DNA of 64,000 bases from assembly GCA_964633225.1 (NCBI GenBank), contig CAZWFQ010000010.1, forward strand, positions 5,024 through 69,023, in the 5' to 3' direction. This document shows, in pieces, positions 35,818-44,436 of the stretch. The translations under genes were made by a program, and so were the position numbers. Position 1 is the first letter of the stretch. Each line of letters opens with the position of its first letter. Source of the stretch: JAKQIM01 sp964633225. Its GTDB lineage: Bacteria > Chloroflexota > Anaerolineae > Anaerolineales > UBA4823. Below the pieces are notes generated by a model. It worked only from the letters and a program-made list of their open reading frames with translations. It ran no database searches and was not told the DNA's origin.

Positions 35818-36279
35818 CTAATTCACCTTGATCACGCGGACGGAGAAGGCCCCGTCTGGCGCATCTACTTTTACCGTATCACCAGCGCGGCGTTCCATCA
35901 ATGCACGACCAAGCGGCGACTCGTTGGAGATCCGGCCATCCCGCGGCGAGGCTTCAGCCGGGCCGACAATGGTGTAGATTTCTTCGGGGTTATCGCCTTC
36001 GCGGATGTAAACGGTCGAGCCGACGTTCACCACGTCAGATTTTTCGTTCTCCTCGATGACGCGCGCATTGGCGAGCAATATTTCCAGCTCTTGAATGCGC
36101 CCCTCAACAAAGGCCTGCTCATTTTTGGCAGCTTCGTATTCCGCATCTTCGATCAGTTCACCGCCTTCCATGGCCTCATGCAGGCGCTGGGCAACCTCGG
36201 CGCGTTTCGTCGAGCGCAGGTAGTCCAGCTCTTCCTGTAGTTTGTCAAAGCCCTGGCGGGTCAAAAAAGTAGGTGGCAT
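35818..36279 (-). CDS. greA: Transcription elongation factor GreA
   Basis: This 153-residue factor rescues backtracked RNA polymerase. The N-terminal coiled coil holds EGGELIEDAEYEAAKNEQ, whose tip acidic residues reach the polymerase active site. The usual D-L-S-E-N is written E-L-I-E-D here. The C-terminal FKBP-like domain ends with SPLGRALMERRAGD. The length is normal. The start has no strong Shine-Dalgarno. The 182 bases upstream (36280-36461) hold nothing else I recognise. Confidence 0.96.
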   Translation of the reverse strand: MPPTFLTRQGFDKLQEELDYLRSTKRAEVAQRLHEAMEGGELIEDAEYEAAKNEQAFVEGRIQELEILLANARVIEENEKSDVVNVGSTVYIREGDNPEEIYTIVGPAEASPRDGRISNESPLGRALMERRAGDTVKVDAPDGAFSVRVIKVN

Positions 36280-36461
36280 TTCAATATAATCCTATTTTTG
36301 ATTATTCGTTCCTTTTTAGGGAGCGAAAAGGGGGGCCTCACAGCCTCCCAGATAAAACGAGTGCGGTTGCCAGGAACAGAAGAACATCCCGACTACCGCG
36401 TCGGCAAGATTTTAGCACAGATTACATGGATGCGCAAGATATGAGGGGCGAATCAAGGGCT

Positions 36462-37205
36462 TTACGGGGCGATTTTGGCCTTTTTCCAGAGCTTTAAACC
36501 CCCATTTTGGGCACAATATTGGGCGATGGCAGCCTGCATGGTTTCTAAATCGGGCCAAAAACTGCTGATCTGTGAAGCATGAGCGGCGATGGCAGCCTGC
36601 CAGGCTGACAACCCGGCGGCTGAAATGGGCATCACGCACCCCAGCCACCCTGATTGCGCCATTTGTTCCAGGCATTCGGCGTGCTTGAGCACATAGGGGT
36701 AATCGGCGTAATACCACAGGCGGCGATTGAGGCGCTCGGCGGCGGCACGGGCCAACTGGTGGTCCACATGGCTGCCCACAGCCAGCGGGCAGACCAGCCG
36801 GGCCCGCCTGGGCAGGTGGGCAGCCAGCTGGCGGGCTAACTGCTTGATCAACTGCGCCTCACCCAAATGCAGCTCACCGTTTAAAGCTGCTTCAGAAGCA
36901 TATAAGAACTCGCCATCTGAGCCCCGCCTGTAGATGCAATCGGGCACGTCAAAGTGCTGCCATCCGGCCCCCATCTGCTGGCAAGAGGCCCTGTCCTCAG
37001 CAGCGCGTTGGGCCGGTGCGGCAGCCTCCGTCCCCCAGCGAGCGTGCAAAGACTGGGCAAAATCTGAGAGCGGCCCTTCTGGCTGCGCCCCGGCGCACAA
37101 CGTCAAAATGGTAACCCGCTGCCCGGCCTGCACCTGCTGCCAAACAAGCCCGCCGCAAGACAGGGCCACATCATCAAAGTGAGGGGAGAGATAGATCCAT
37201 TCCAT
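36462..37205 (-). CDS. PIG-L/LmbE-family deacetylase
   Basis: This 247-residue protein belongs to the zinc-dependent N-acetylglucosaminyl deacetylase family. The metal and catalytic motif is SPHFDD at residues 7-12, and the second ligand motif is GSHVDH in the middle. Members deacetylate GlcNAc-linked compounds in glycolipid, mycothiol or antibiotic pathways, so the exact substrate is unknown. A perfect TATAAT ends 6 nt before the ATG and there is no Shine-Dalgarno. It stands alone between divergent and terminated genes. Confidence 0.88.
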   Translation of the reverse strand: MEWIYLSPHFDDVALSCGGLVWQQVQAGQRVTILTLCAGAQPEGPLSDFAQSLHARWGTEAAAPAQRAAEDRASCQQMGAGWQHFDVPDCIYRRGSDGEFLYASEAALNGELHLGEAQLIKQLARQLAAHLPRRARLVCPLAVGSHVDHQLARAAAERLNRRLWYYADYPYVLKHAECLEQMAQSGWLGCVMPISAAGLSAWQAAIAAHASQISSFWPDLETMQAAIAQYCAQNGGLKLWKKAKIAP

Positions 37206-37211
37206 GGGCTA

Positions 37212-37217
37212 ATTATA
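37212..37217 (-). promoter_or_regulatory. TATAAT -10 box, possible leaderless start
   Basis: A perfect TATAAT on the minus strand lies 6 nt before the ATG of the PIG-L gene. Confidence 0.45.
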
Positions 37218-37254
37218 GCCCTGAAAGGTCTCCATCTGTTAAGAAACCTCAGCG

Positions 37255-37283
37255 TTGACTTGCATCTCACATGATGTTATCAT
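37255..37283 (+). promoter_or_regulatory. Sigma-70-type promoter for the P/T-rich protein
   Basis: TTGACT (37255-37260) and TATCAT (37278-37283) are 17 bases apart. The start codon follows 22 nt later. Confidence 0.6.
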
Positions 37284-37305
37284 CTATAGCGCGCGAGAGA
37301 CAATA

Positions 37306-37803
37306 ATGTCTGACAATACTGCCGGTAAAAGCCGCCTGCGCTATACTTTGATGATGATCATTCTGGCCACCCTGCCGTGTTACTGCGTCGGGGTGATTGC
37401 GGCGTTGCTGTCGCCTGGCCCCGAGGGCCCCCCAACTGCCACCTTTACAATCACCCCGGCCCCAACCAGCACCCAGACACAAGTCTTCCTGCCGACCTAT
37501 ACATCCTTGCCGACTTACACGCCCTATCCGACCCTGCCGCCTACCGGCACATTTAGCCCTACAGCCACACCGACCACCACGCCAACCCCCACGCCGACGG
37601 CAACTTTTACATTGACCCCCACCCCAACCCACACCAGCTCGCCGACCCCTGTGACACCCTCGGCGACCTTCACGCCCATCCCACCCACCCAGACCTTTAC
37701 CCCTATTCCTCCGACCACTGAGCCGGCCCCGCCCGCACAAACACCCACCTCCACACAACCGAACCAACCGCCGGTCTCAACCCCGCCCAATTCCCCTCCT
37801 TAG
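37306..37803 (+). CDS. Membrane-anchored Thr/Pro-rich protein of unknown function
   Basis: This 165-residue protein has a short basic start, one membrane span (about residues 14-36, [20 protein letters not shown]) and then about 125 residues made almost entirely of Thr, Pro, Ser and a few aromatic residues ([19 protein letters not shown]). No folded domain follows. The tail resembles the extended linkers seen in several exported proteins of this window, here standing alone as a stalk. It may be O-glycosylated or span the wall. GAGAG lies before the start. The tail codes in one frame only, as expected from a repetitive linker. Confidence 0.6.
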   Translation: MSDNTAGKSRLRYTLMMIILATLPCYCVGVIAALLSPGPEGPPTATFTITPAPTSTQTQVFLPTYTSLPTYTPYPTLPPTGTFSPTATPTTTPTPTPTATFTLTPTPTHTSSPTPVTPSATFTPIPPTQTFTPIPPTTEPAPPAQTPTSTQPNQPPVSTPPNSPP

Positions 37804-37817
37804 AAGCGAACCGCCTT

Positions 37818-38876
37818 ATGACTGATATTCCCGCCTTTCTCAAGCGTATGCTCTCTGCCCCTGGCCTTTCAGGCTACGAGACGCCCATCCGCACCCTGAT
37901 CGAAGAAACCTGGCAGCCCCTGGTGCACGAGTTGAACGTCAGCCGCCTGGGCAGCCTGCACGGCTTGCGCTGTGGCAGCGGCCCCGCGCCGCGCCCCAGC
38001 ATCCTGATAGCCACGCACATGGACGCCATCGGCCTGATGGTCAGCGGCAACATGGATGGCTTCTTACGCGTCACCAGCATCGGCGGGCTTGACCCGCGCG
38101 TCTTGCCCCACCAGCCGGTCACCGTTCACGGGCGGAGCGATCTGCCAGGCGTGCTCGTCTCGCCGCCAGAGCGCTTACTGCCGTCCAATGTCACCGAGGG
38201 TGCAGTACCCATTGAATACCTGCTGGTGGACACCGGCCTGACCCCGGAGGAAGTACGGCGCCTGGTGCGGGTTGGCGACCTGGTTTCTTATGCACAGCCG
38301 CCTTTTGAGACAGCCGCCGACACCTTGGTGGGCCACTCATTAGATAACCGTGCTTCCATTGCCGCATTGACGGTCTGCCTGGACGAATTGCAAAAGCGTC
38401 CCCAAACCTGGGACGTGTGGGCCGTAGCTTCGGCACAAGAAGAAGTTTCGCTCGGCGGGGCCACCACTTCGGCCTTCAGCCTGCGCCCCAGCCTGGCGGT
38501 GGCGGTAGATGTGACCTTTGCCAGCAGCCCCGGCTGCCCCAGCCATAAAACCTTCCCCCTGGGCAAAGGCCCCACCATCACCTGGGGTCCCAATATCCAC
38601 CCGGCCCTGTTTGACGCCTTCCGCGACCTGGCAGAGCGCAAAGAGATCCCCTTCAATGTTGAGGTGACCCCGCGCCATTCAGGCACCGATGCATACGCCA
38701 TGCAAGTGGTGGCAGAAGGCATCCCCAGCATTGTGGTCGGCATTCCCCTGCGTTATATGCATACGCCGGTGGAGATGGTGGCACTCAAGGATATTACGCG
38801 CGCCGGGCGTTTGTTGGCTGAGTTCATCACCGCCCTGGACGAAAAGTTCATGGATACGATGGTTTGGAAGGATTGA
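37818..38876 (+). CDS. M42-family metallopeptidase, first of three
   Basis: This 352-residue protein is of the M42 glutamyl aminopeptidase family (tetrahedral aminopeptidases). Metal and catalytic residues are visible: ATHMDAIG, SLDNRAS, AQEEVS, VAVDVTFA and the terminal RYMHTPVE. In the first motif the usual Glu after HMD is Ala; the metal-binding His and Asp are kept. It is directly followed by the second M42 gene. Members usually remove N-terminal residues of peptides as a 12-subunit shell. Confidence 0.88.
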   Translation: MTDIPAFLKRMLSAPGLSGYETPIRTLIEETWQPLVHELNVSRLGSLHGLRCGSGPAPRPSILIATHMDAIGLMVSGNMDGFLRVTSIGGLDPRVLPHQPVTVHGRSDLPGVLVSPPERLLPSNVTEGAVPIEYLLVDTGLTPEEVRRLVRVGDLVSYAQPPFETAADTLVGHSLDNRASIAALTVCLDELQKRPQTWDVWAVASAQEEVSLGGATTSAFSLRPSLAVAVDVTFASSPGCPSHKTFPLGKGPTITWGPNIHPALFDAFRDLAERKEIPFNVEVTPRHSGTDAYAMQVVAEGIPSIVVGIPLRYMHTPVEMVALKDITRAGRLLAEFITALDEKFMDTMVWKD

Positions 38877-39956
38877 ATGAAAAAGACCAAAGAATTTAGC
38901 CTGCCGCGTATCGGAGCCACGCAAATCAAGCTCCTGGAAAAGCTCTCAAACGCCTGCGCCGTTGCTGGCGATGAGGGCGAGGTGCGCAAGATCGTACTCG
39001 AGCAGATCGGCCCGCACGCTGACGAAGTTAAGGTGGATGCCCTGGGCAACGTATTGGCCTACCACCGCGGTACGGGTGAACAGCGCTTACGGGTGATGAT
39101 AGCCGCCCACATGGATGAAGTCGGCTTCATGATCACCGCTGACGAGGGTGATGGCTTCTATCGCTTTGATGTGGTCGGCGGCCTGGATGCCTACAAGCTG
39201 GTGGGCAAGGCGGTCTTGATTGGCAAAGAGCATGTTCCCGGCGTGATCGGCATTAAGCCCGTCCATTTAACCAATGCAGAAGAGCGCAAGCGCCCGATTG
39301 AGCTGGATGCGCTGCGCATCGATACCGGCCCGACAGCGGGCAAGATCAAGATTGGCGACCGGGCTACTTTTGCCACCCAATTTGCCACCCTGGGCCCCAG
39401 CCTGTGCGGGAAAGCCCTGGACGACCGCCTGGGTGTTGCAACCCTGATCGAGCTGTTGAAAAACGCCCCGCCCAATATTGACCTACTGGCAGCCTTCACC
39501 GTCCAAGAGGAAAACGGCTTGCGCGGGGCACGCGTGGCATCCTTTGCCCTTGCCCCTGACCTGGCCTTTGTATTAGACGCCACCCCCGCACACGATCTAC
39601 CAACCTGGGATGGCACAGAGAACACGCGCTATAACACTCGCCTGGGTCTTGGCCCGGCTATTTATGTGGCCGACAGCAGCACCCTGCACGACCCGCGCCT
39701 GGTGCGCCACCTGATGGTCACAGCCGATGCCTTTGGCATCCCTTACCAGGTCCGCCAGCCGGGCGGCGGCGGCACAGACGCCGGCGCAATCCATAAGCAG
39801 CGTGCCGGTATCCCCAGTGTTTCCGTCTCAGTTCCAACGCGCTACCTTCACAGCCCGGCAAGCATTGCCCGCCTGGCCGATTGGCAGAATGACCTAGCCC
39901 TGGTACAGGCTGCCTTGTTGCGCCTGACGCCAGAATTACTAAAAGAAACGCGCTAA
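38877..39956 (+). CDS. M42-family metallopeptidase, second of three
   Basis: This 359-residue M42 peptidase has a complete set of motifs: AAHMDEVGFM, ALDDRLG, VQEENGLRG, FVLDATPA, GGTDAGAIHKQ and RYLHSPAS. Its start codon abuts the stop codon of the first M42 gene with no base between, so the two are coupled. The three paralogues are too different to be recent copies. Different substrate preferences in peptide breakdown are a reasonable guess. Confidence 0.92.
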   Translation: MKKTKEFSLPRIGATQIKLLEKLSNACAVAGDEGEVRKIVLEQIGPHADEVKVDALGNVLAYHRGTGEQRLRVMIAAHMDEVGFMITADEGDGFYRFDVVGGLDAYKLVGKAVLIGKEHVPGVIGIKPVHLTNAEERKRPIELDALRIDTGPTAGKIKIGDRATFATQFATLGPSLCGKALDDRLGVATLIELLKNAPPNIDLLAAFTVQEENGLRGARVASFALAPDLAFVLDATPAHDLPTWDGTENTRYNTRLGLGPAIYVADSSTLHDPRLVRHLMVTADAFGIPYQVRQPGGGGTDAGAIHKQRAGIPSVSVSVPTRYLHSPASIARLADWQNDLALVQAALLRLTPELLKETR

Positions 39957-39964
39957 GCCTGCTT

Positions 39965-39995
39965 CTTGCCGGGCGCCTTGTCACTGCCCGGCAAG
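39965..39995 (+). terminator. Hairpin between the second and third M42 genes
   Basis: CTTGCCGGGC pairs with its exact complement over an 11-nt loop. No T-run follows, so termination would be weak; it may separate or stabilise the two messages. Confidence 0.45.
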
Positions 39996-40037
39996 CACTT
40001 ACTCGTGATACAATCGTACCCGCATTCAGGAGTTGTT

Positions 40038-41036
40038 ATGAAAGCTCTCACCAAAAAACTAGTTGAAACCTTCGGCCCATCTGGCTACGAATCTCAGATC
40101 CGCGCCGTGGTGCGCACAGAAATTGAGTCTTATGCAGACGAGATCCAGGTCGATGCACTGGGCAACCTGATCGCCCGCAAAGGCAAGCTCAAGCCGGGCG
40201 GCAGCAGGATCATGTTGTCTGCACATATCGACGAGATCGGCGTGATCGCCACCCACATTGACGAGAACGGCTTTGTGCGCTTCACCACCCTCGGTGGAGT
40301 GCGCCCGCACACTTGCATGGGTGGGCGGGTGCGCTTTGCAAACGGCCTCCAGGGCGTGATTGGCGCCGAGCGCCTCGATGACCCACATAAAGTTCCCACC
40401 TTTGAGCAGCTCTACATTGACGTGGGCCGCGACTCGCGCGAAGGGCACCCTGTGCGGGTGGGCGATGTGGCTGGCTTTGAGCGCCCCTTTATTGACCTGG
40501 GCAAACGCATGGTGGCAAAATCGATGGATGACCGCATCGGGGCAGTGGTATTGATCGAAGCCATGCGCCAGATCAAAGATACACCCCACGAGCTCTTTTT
40601 CGTCTTCAGCGTCCAAGAAGAAGTGGGCGTCCGCGGCGCCACCACAGCCGCCTTTGGCGTAGATCCCGACCTGGGGCTGGCAGTAGATGTGACTGGCACA
40701 GGCGATACACCCAAAGCCCGCAAGATGGAAGTCAGCCTGGGCAACGGCGCGGCCATTAAAGTGCGCGACGGCGGCATGCTGGCCGACCCGCGCGTGGTTG
40801 ATTGGATGGTGCGCACGGCCGAAAAGCAGCACCTGCCGTACCAGCTCGAGATCCTTGAAGGCGGCTCAACCGATGCACGCGCCATCCAACTGACGCGTGC
40901 CGGGGTACCGGCGGGTTGTCTTTCGATCCCCTGCCGCTACATCCACTCGCCGTCCGAGATGGTGGATACACAAGACGTTGAGAACTCGATCCGCCTGATG
41001 GTAGCTCTGCTCAGCCAACCCGTCGAATTGAAATAG
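40038..41036 (+). CDS. M42-family metallopeptidase, third of three
   Basis: This 332-residue M42 peptidase shows SAHIDEIGVIA, SMDDRIG, VQEEVGVRG, LAVDVTGTGD, GSTDARAIQLTRAG and RYIHSPSE, all expected ligands present. The start at 40038 is preceded by AGGAG. An 81-base gap with a hairpin separates it from the second M42 gene, so it may be expressed partly on its own. A hairpin terminator follows its stop codon by 11 bases. Confidence 0.92.
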   Translation: MKALTKKLVETFGPSGYESQIRAVVRTEIESYADEIQVDALGNLIARKGKLKPGGSRIMLSAHIDEIGVIATHIDENGFVRFTTLGGVRPHTCMGGRVRFANGLQGVIGAERLDDPHKVPTFEQLYIDVGRDSREGHPVRVGDVAGFERPFIDLGKRMVAKSMDDRIGAVVLIEAMRQIKDTPHELFFVFSVQEEVGVRGATTAAFGVDPDLGLAVDVTGTGDTPKARKMEVSLGNGAAIKVRDGGMLADPRVVDWMVRTAEKQHLPYQLEILEGGSTDARAIQLTRAGVPAGCLSIPCRYIHSPSEMVDTQDVENSIRLMVALLSQPVELK

Positions 41037-41047
41037 TGGATTTTTGG

Positions 41048-41078
41048 GAGTGGGAGCAGAATTTAACTGCTCCCACTC
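41048..41078 (+). terminator. Terminator of the M42 peptidase cluster
   Basis: A 12-bp stem (GAGTGGGAGCAG and complement) with a 7-nt loop is followed by CTAATTTT. It lies 11 bases after the third M42 stop and 11 bases before the next gene start. Confidence 0.75.
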
Positions 41079-41089
41079 TAATTTTAACC

Positions 41090-42391
41090 ATGCGTTTACA
41101 ACGTTTCTTCCTGATCTGCCTTCTGGTAGCCACAATGCTGGTTAGCTGCGGGCCAAGCGAGCCAACCCCCGCGCTGACCGCAACGCCGGCTGCCATCCAA
41201 ACCAGCCCAACCCCCACCAGCAATGCTGCCACCCAAGAACCCAGCACAGGAGCAGCCAGCCCACTGACGCTGCGCCTGTGGCTGCCGCCGGACTTTGACC
41301 CTGATGGCGGCACCCAGGCCAGCGAGCTGCTGCTTGCCCACCTGGATACGTTTGCAGCCTCTCACCCTGACGTGCGCCTGGAAGTACGTGTCAAAGCGCT
41401 GGAGGGACCCGGAGGCCTGCTCGATTCGCTCTACACAGCCAGCAGTGCCGCCCCCCTGGCCCTGCCAGACCTGATCGCCCTGCCGCGCCCCCTGCTCGAA
41501 TCAGCCGCCCTCAAGGGTTTGCTCTATTCATACGATGGCTTGACCACAATCATGGATCAAGAAGGCTGGTACGAGTACGCCCAACAACTGGCCCACTTAC
41601 AAAGCAGCATTTTTGGCCTGCCCTTTGCCGGAGATGCCCTGGTGTTGGTGTACCGCCCGGCCACGCTTGAAAACCCGCCCAGCAATTGGGCGGAGGTGAC
41701 GGCCCTGGGCAGCCCGCTGCTTTTCCCCGCCAGCGATCCCGAGGCGCTTTTCACCCTGGCACTGTACCAATCCACCGGCGGACTGACGCAAGACGAACAG
41801 GGGCGGCCAACCCTGGACCAAGAGGCACTAGCACAGGTTTTTTCCTTTTATAAGCAGTCTGCCCAGTCAGGCGTCATGCCCTATTGGATGACCCAATACG
41901 AAACCGAAGAACAAGTTTGGGCCGCCTTTGCCGACGGACAGGCGTCGTTGGCAGTGGCCTGGCTGGAGTATTACTTGAACCATTCTGGCACGCTGCCGGT
42001 GATCGCCTCCGCTGCGCCAATCCCTACCGCCGATGGCACACCTTACACGCTGGCAACCGGCTGGGTATGGGCCTTAGCCAACCCAGACCCTTTGCACCGT
42101 CAGGTGGGCGCCGAACTGGCTGAGCACCTGGTTGACCCGGCCTTCCTGGCAAAATGGACCCCCGCGGCCGGCTACCTGCCAGTGCATCAAACGACGCCGG
42201 ACGGCTGGGCAGATGCTTCGCTGCGCAGCCTGACCGAGCGGGTGGCACTTTCGGCGCGCCTGACCCCATCGATGGACCTGCTCTCTGGTCTGGGGTCAGC
42301 CCTGCAAGGTGCAGTGGTGCAAGTGCTCAAACAACAGAGTGATGCCAACGTGGCCGCAGAAGCAGCCGCAACGCAGTTAAATCAGCCTTAA
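41090..42391 (+). CDS. ABC transporter substrate-binding lipoprotein, family 1
   Basis: This 433-residue receptor is of the carbohydrate-type SBP family 1. The start is ATG 41090, with a signal peptide ending in the lipobox MLVSC (Cys17), then a Thr/Pro/Ala tether to about residue 60. The fold begins LTLRLWLPPDFDP; FGLPFAGDALVLVYRP and WAAFADGQASLAVAWLEYY are typical of the hinge and binding regions. No permease or ATPase gene is next to it, so its transporter partner is unknown. Confidence 0.86.
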   Translation: MRLQRFFLICLLVATMLVSCGPSEPTPALTATPAAIQTSPTPTSNAATQEPSTGAASPLTLRLWLPPDFDPDGGTQASELLLAHLDTFAASHPDVRLEVRVKALEGPGGLLDSLYTASSAAPLALPDLIALPRPLLESAALKGLLYSYDGLTTIMDQEGWYEYAQQLAHLQSSIFGLPFAGDALVLVYRPATLENPPSNWAEVTALGSPLLFPASDPEALFTLALYQSTGGLTQDEQGRPTLDQEALAQVFSFYKQSAQSGVMPYWMTQYETEEQVWAAFADGQASLAVAWLEYYLNHSGTLPVIASAAPIPTADGTPYTLATGWVWALANPDPLHRQVGAELAEHLVDPAFLAKWTPAAGYLPVHQTTPDGWADASLRSLTERVALSARLTPSMDLLSGLGSALQGAVVQVLKQQSDANVAAEAAATQLNQP

Positions 42392-42430
42392 TACTTACAA
42401 AACCCTAATCTGAAGCCGAGCTCAAAAAAC

Positions 42431-42460
42431 TTGACGGATTTGGTCATCAAATGTTATTAT
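42431..42460 (+). promoter_or_regulatory. Sigma-70-type promoter for the LysM-M23 gene
   Basis: TTGACG (42431-42436) and TATTAT (42455-42460) are 18 bases apart. GGAG and the ATG at 42497 follow. Confidence 0.65.
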
Positions 42461-42496
42461 GAATAGACGGAGGCATTAGCTCTCGGAGCTATAACC

Positions 42497-43732
42497 ATGT
42501 CATCAGATAAATATCTCGACGAATTTCCCGATGCCGAGGGAGATACCTTCCAACGTGAATCAACGGGGAAGGAAGAACAAGAAAATCGGCTGGTTGTGCT
42601 ATGGGAAAGTTTATCGCGCGCCGGATTAAGTGAGACCATTGTTCGCGCCGGTACCAACTTGCTGCTGATCGTGATTGTGATTCTGGTGGTGGTTGCGACG
42701 CGCGCCTTCTCTCAGCACGCTCAAGATATCAGCAGCGATGGAATCGCGCTGCAGGCAGCAGCCCTGGCTGCGGGCCCACCCACGGCCACCCCACCGCCTG
42801 CCCTGCCAGTTCTGCCGCCTTTTCCACAAGCAAAAACTACGTACGCCTTTGGCATTCCTCGCCTGGCACTGCTGCACACCACCATCCCCACCCGCCCGCG
42901 CACTGAAGTGACCACCTACACGGTTGAAGAAGGCGACACCATCTTTGGCATCGCCGAGAAGTTTGGACTTAATCCAGAGACGGTCTTGTGGGGCAACTAT
43001 TACATTCTGGCTGATAACCCCCACAGCTTGCGGCCCGGGCAAGAGTTGAACATTCTGCCCCTTAACGGTACCTACCACCGCTGGTCTGAGGGTGAGGGAT
43101 TGAACGGGGTGGCGCGGGGTTATAATGTGACCCCCGAAGAGATCATCAATTGGCCGGCCAATCACCTGGATCCTGAGACAATTGGCGACTGGTCGCACCC
43201 CAATATCGAGCCCGGCACCATGCTGGTAGTCCCCAGCGGCTCGCGCGAATTCATCACCTGGAGCGCCTCGCGCATCACGCGCGACAATCCCGGTGTGGCC
43301 CGCGTCTATGGACCTGGCTTTTGCGGCGCGATCACAGATGGCGCAGTGGGCACAGGCTGGTTTGTTTGGCCAGCTAATAACCACTTCCTCTCAGGCTATG
43401 ATTATTCACCCAGCACCAATCACCGTGCCATTGATATTGACGGCGACTTGGGCGATCCCATCTATGCCGCCGATAACGGTGTGATAGTTTATTCTGGCTG
43501 GAACGATCACGGCTACGGTTACATGGTGGTCATCGATCACGGCAACGGCTGGCAGACTCTCTACTCCCACATGAGCGTCATCACCGCTGGCTGCGGCGCC
43601 AGCGTTTACCAGGGCGGCGTGATTGGCTCCTTTGGCTCCACCGGCAATTCAACCGGCCCGCACCTGCACTTCGAAATGATGCACGACACCTACGGCAAGG
43701 TCAATCCCTGGGATTTCTTGCCACCACCGTAA
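42497..43732 (+). CDS. LysM and M23-peptidase domain cell-wall protein
   Basis: This 411-residue protein has a cytoplasmic N-terminus of about 50 residues and one membrane span (about 54-70, LLLIVIVILVVVA), then a Pro-rich segment. A LysM domain (YTVEEGDTIFGIAEKFGL, about 138-185) follows, then a second, weaker LysM-like region to about 260. The C-terminal M23 domain has HRAIDID and PHLHFEM, giving the zinc ligands. It would bind and cut peptidoglycan outside the membrane. The start has GGAG at 8 nt and its own promoter; a strong terminator follows. Confidence 0.92.
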   Translation: MSSDKYLDEFPDAEGDTFQRESTGKEEQENRLVVLWESLSRAGLSETIVRAGTNLLLIVIVILVVVATRAFSQHAQDISSDGIALQAAALAAGPPTATPPPALPVLPPFPQAKTTYAFGIPRLALLHTTIPTRPRTEVTTYTVEEGDTIFGIAEKFGLNPETVLWGNYYILADNPHSLRPGQELNILPLNGTYHRWSEGEGLNGVARGYNVTPEEIINWPANHLDPETIGDWSHPNIEPGTMLVVPSGSREFITWSASRITRDNPGVARVYGPGFCGAITDGAVGTGWFVWPANNHFLSGYDYSPSTNHRAIDIDGDLGDPIYAADNGVIVYSGWNDHGYGYMVVIDHGNGWQTLYSHMSVITAGCGASVYQGGVIGSFGSTGNSTGPHLHFEMMHDTYGKVNPWDFLPPP

Positions 43733-43746
43733 CCCAAAATGTTCTC

Positions 43747-43789
43747 AAAACAAGGGTGAAGCGGCACAGGCCTGCTTCACCCTTGTTTT
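43747..43789 (+). terminator. Terminator of the LysM-M23 gene
   Basis: A perfect 16-bp stem with an 11-nt loop ends in TTTTT, 14 bases after the stop codon. Confidence 0.9.
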
Positions 43790-43823
43790 TAAGCACCTTT
43801 CTGTTCACGCGAGGAGGTACGCC

Positions 43824-44354
43824 ATGGAATTCTTCGACTTGCTCAATCAGCGCTATGCAATGCGCGGTTACACCACCCAAGCCATTGAAGCAGAGAAACT
43901 GCAGCGCATTTTAGATGCCGCCAGCCTGGCGCCCTCAGCAGGCAATCTACAGTCTTACGAGATCTATGTCGTCACCGACGCCAAAAAGCGCGATGGGCTC
44001 TCGTGTGCCTCGTTGGCCCAAGATTACATCTTGCAAACCCCTGTGGTGCTGGTTTTCTGCACCCACCCGGCGCGCGTGGAGAAGTATTTTTCGGCCCGGG
44101 GCACCTCGCTCTACACACTGCAAGACGCCACCATCGCCTGCACCTTCGCCATGCTGGCAGCCGTCAACCAGGGCCTGGGCACAGTATGGGTGGGCACCTT
44201 TGATGAAAAAGCCGTGCGCATCATCATCGGCGCCCCAGCCGACCAAACCCCCGTGGCAATCTTGCCCATTGGCTACCCCGATTACCAGCCCGACGAACGC
44301 ATCCGCCGCCCCCTGGAAGAGATGGTGCATTGGGTGCCCGGTAAGCAAAGTTAA
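43824..44354 (+). CDS. Nitroreductase-family flavoprotein
   Basis: This 176-residue protein is of the FMN-binding nitroreductase superfamily. The N-terminal RYAMRGYTTQAI replaces the more common R-x-S-x-R phosphate-binding start, and APSAGNLQSYEIYVV follows as the flavin-site motif. A later AMLAAVNQGLGTVWVG and the ILPIGYPD turn are typical. Members reduce nitro groups or quinones with NAD(P)H, or act as dehydrogenases. GAGGAGG lies ahead of the start. It is monocistronic. Confidence 0.88.
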   Translation: MEFFDLLNQRYAMRGYTTQAIEAEKLQRILDAASLAPSAGNLQSYEIYVVTDAKKRDGLSCASLAQDYILQTPVVLVFCTHPARVEKYFSARGTSLYTLQDATIACTFAMLAAVNQGLGTVWVGTFDEKAVRIIIGAPADQTPVAILPIGYPDYQPDERIRRPLEEMVHWVPGKQS

Positions 44355-44436
44355 CCCCGCAGAGAAAATCTATTTCATGGTATAGGCTTCAGGCATTTCA
44401 ATCATTGCTACCTCACAATGCTTTGGGGGTTGCGGG

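Noticed and set aside
36280..36461. Possible small gene between greA and the PIG-L gene
   Set aside because: Short frames here lack start signals and coding features; I see nothing certain in this gap.
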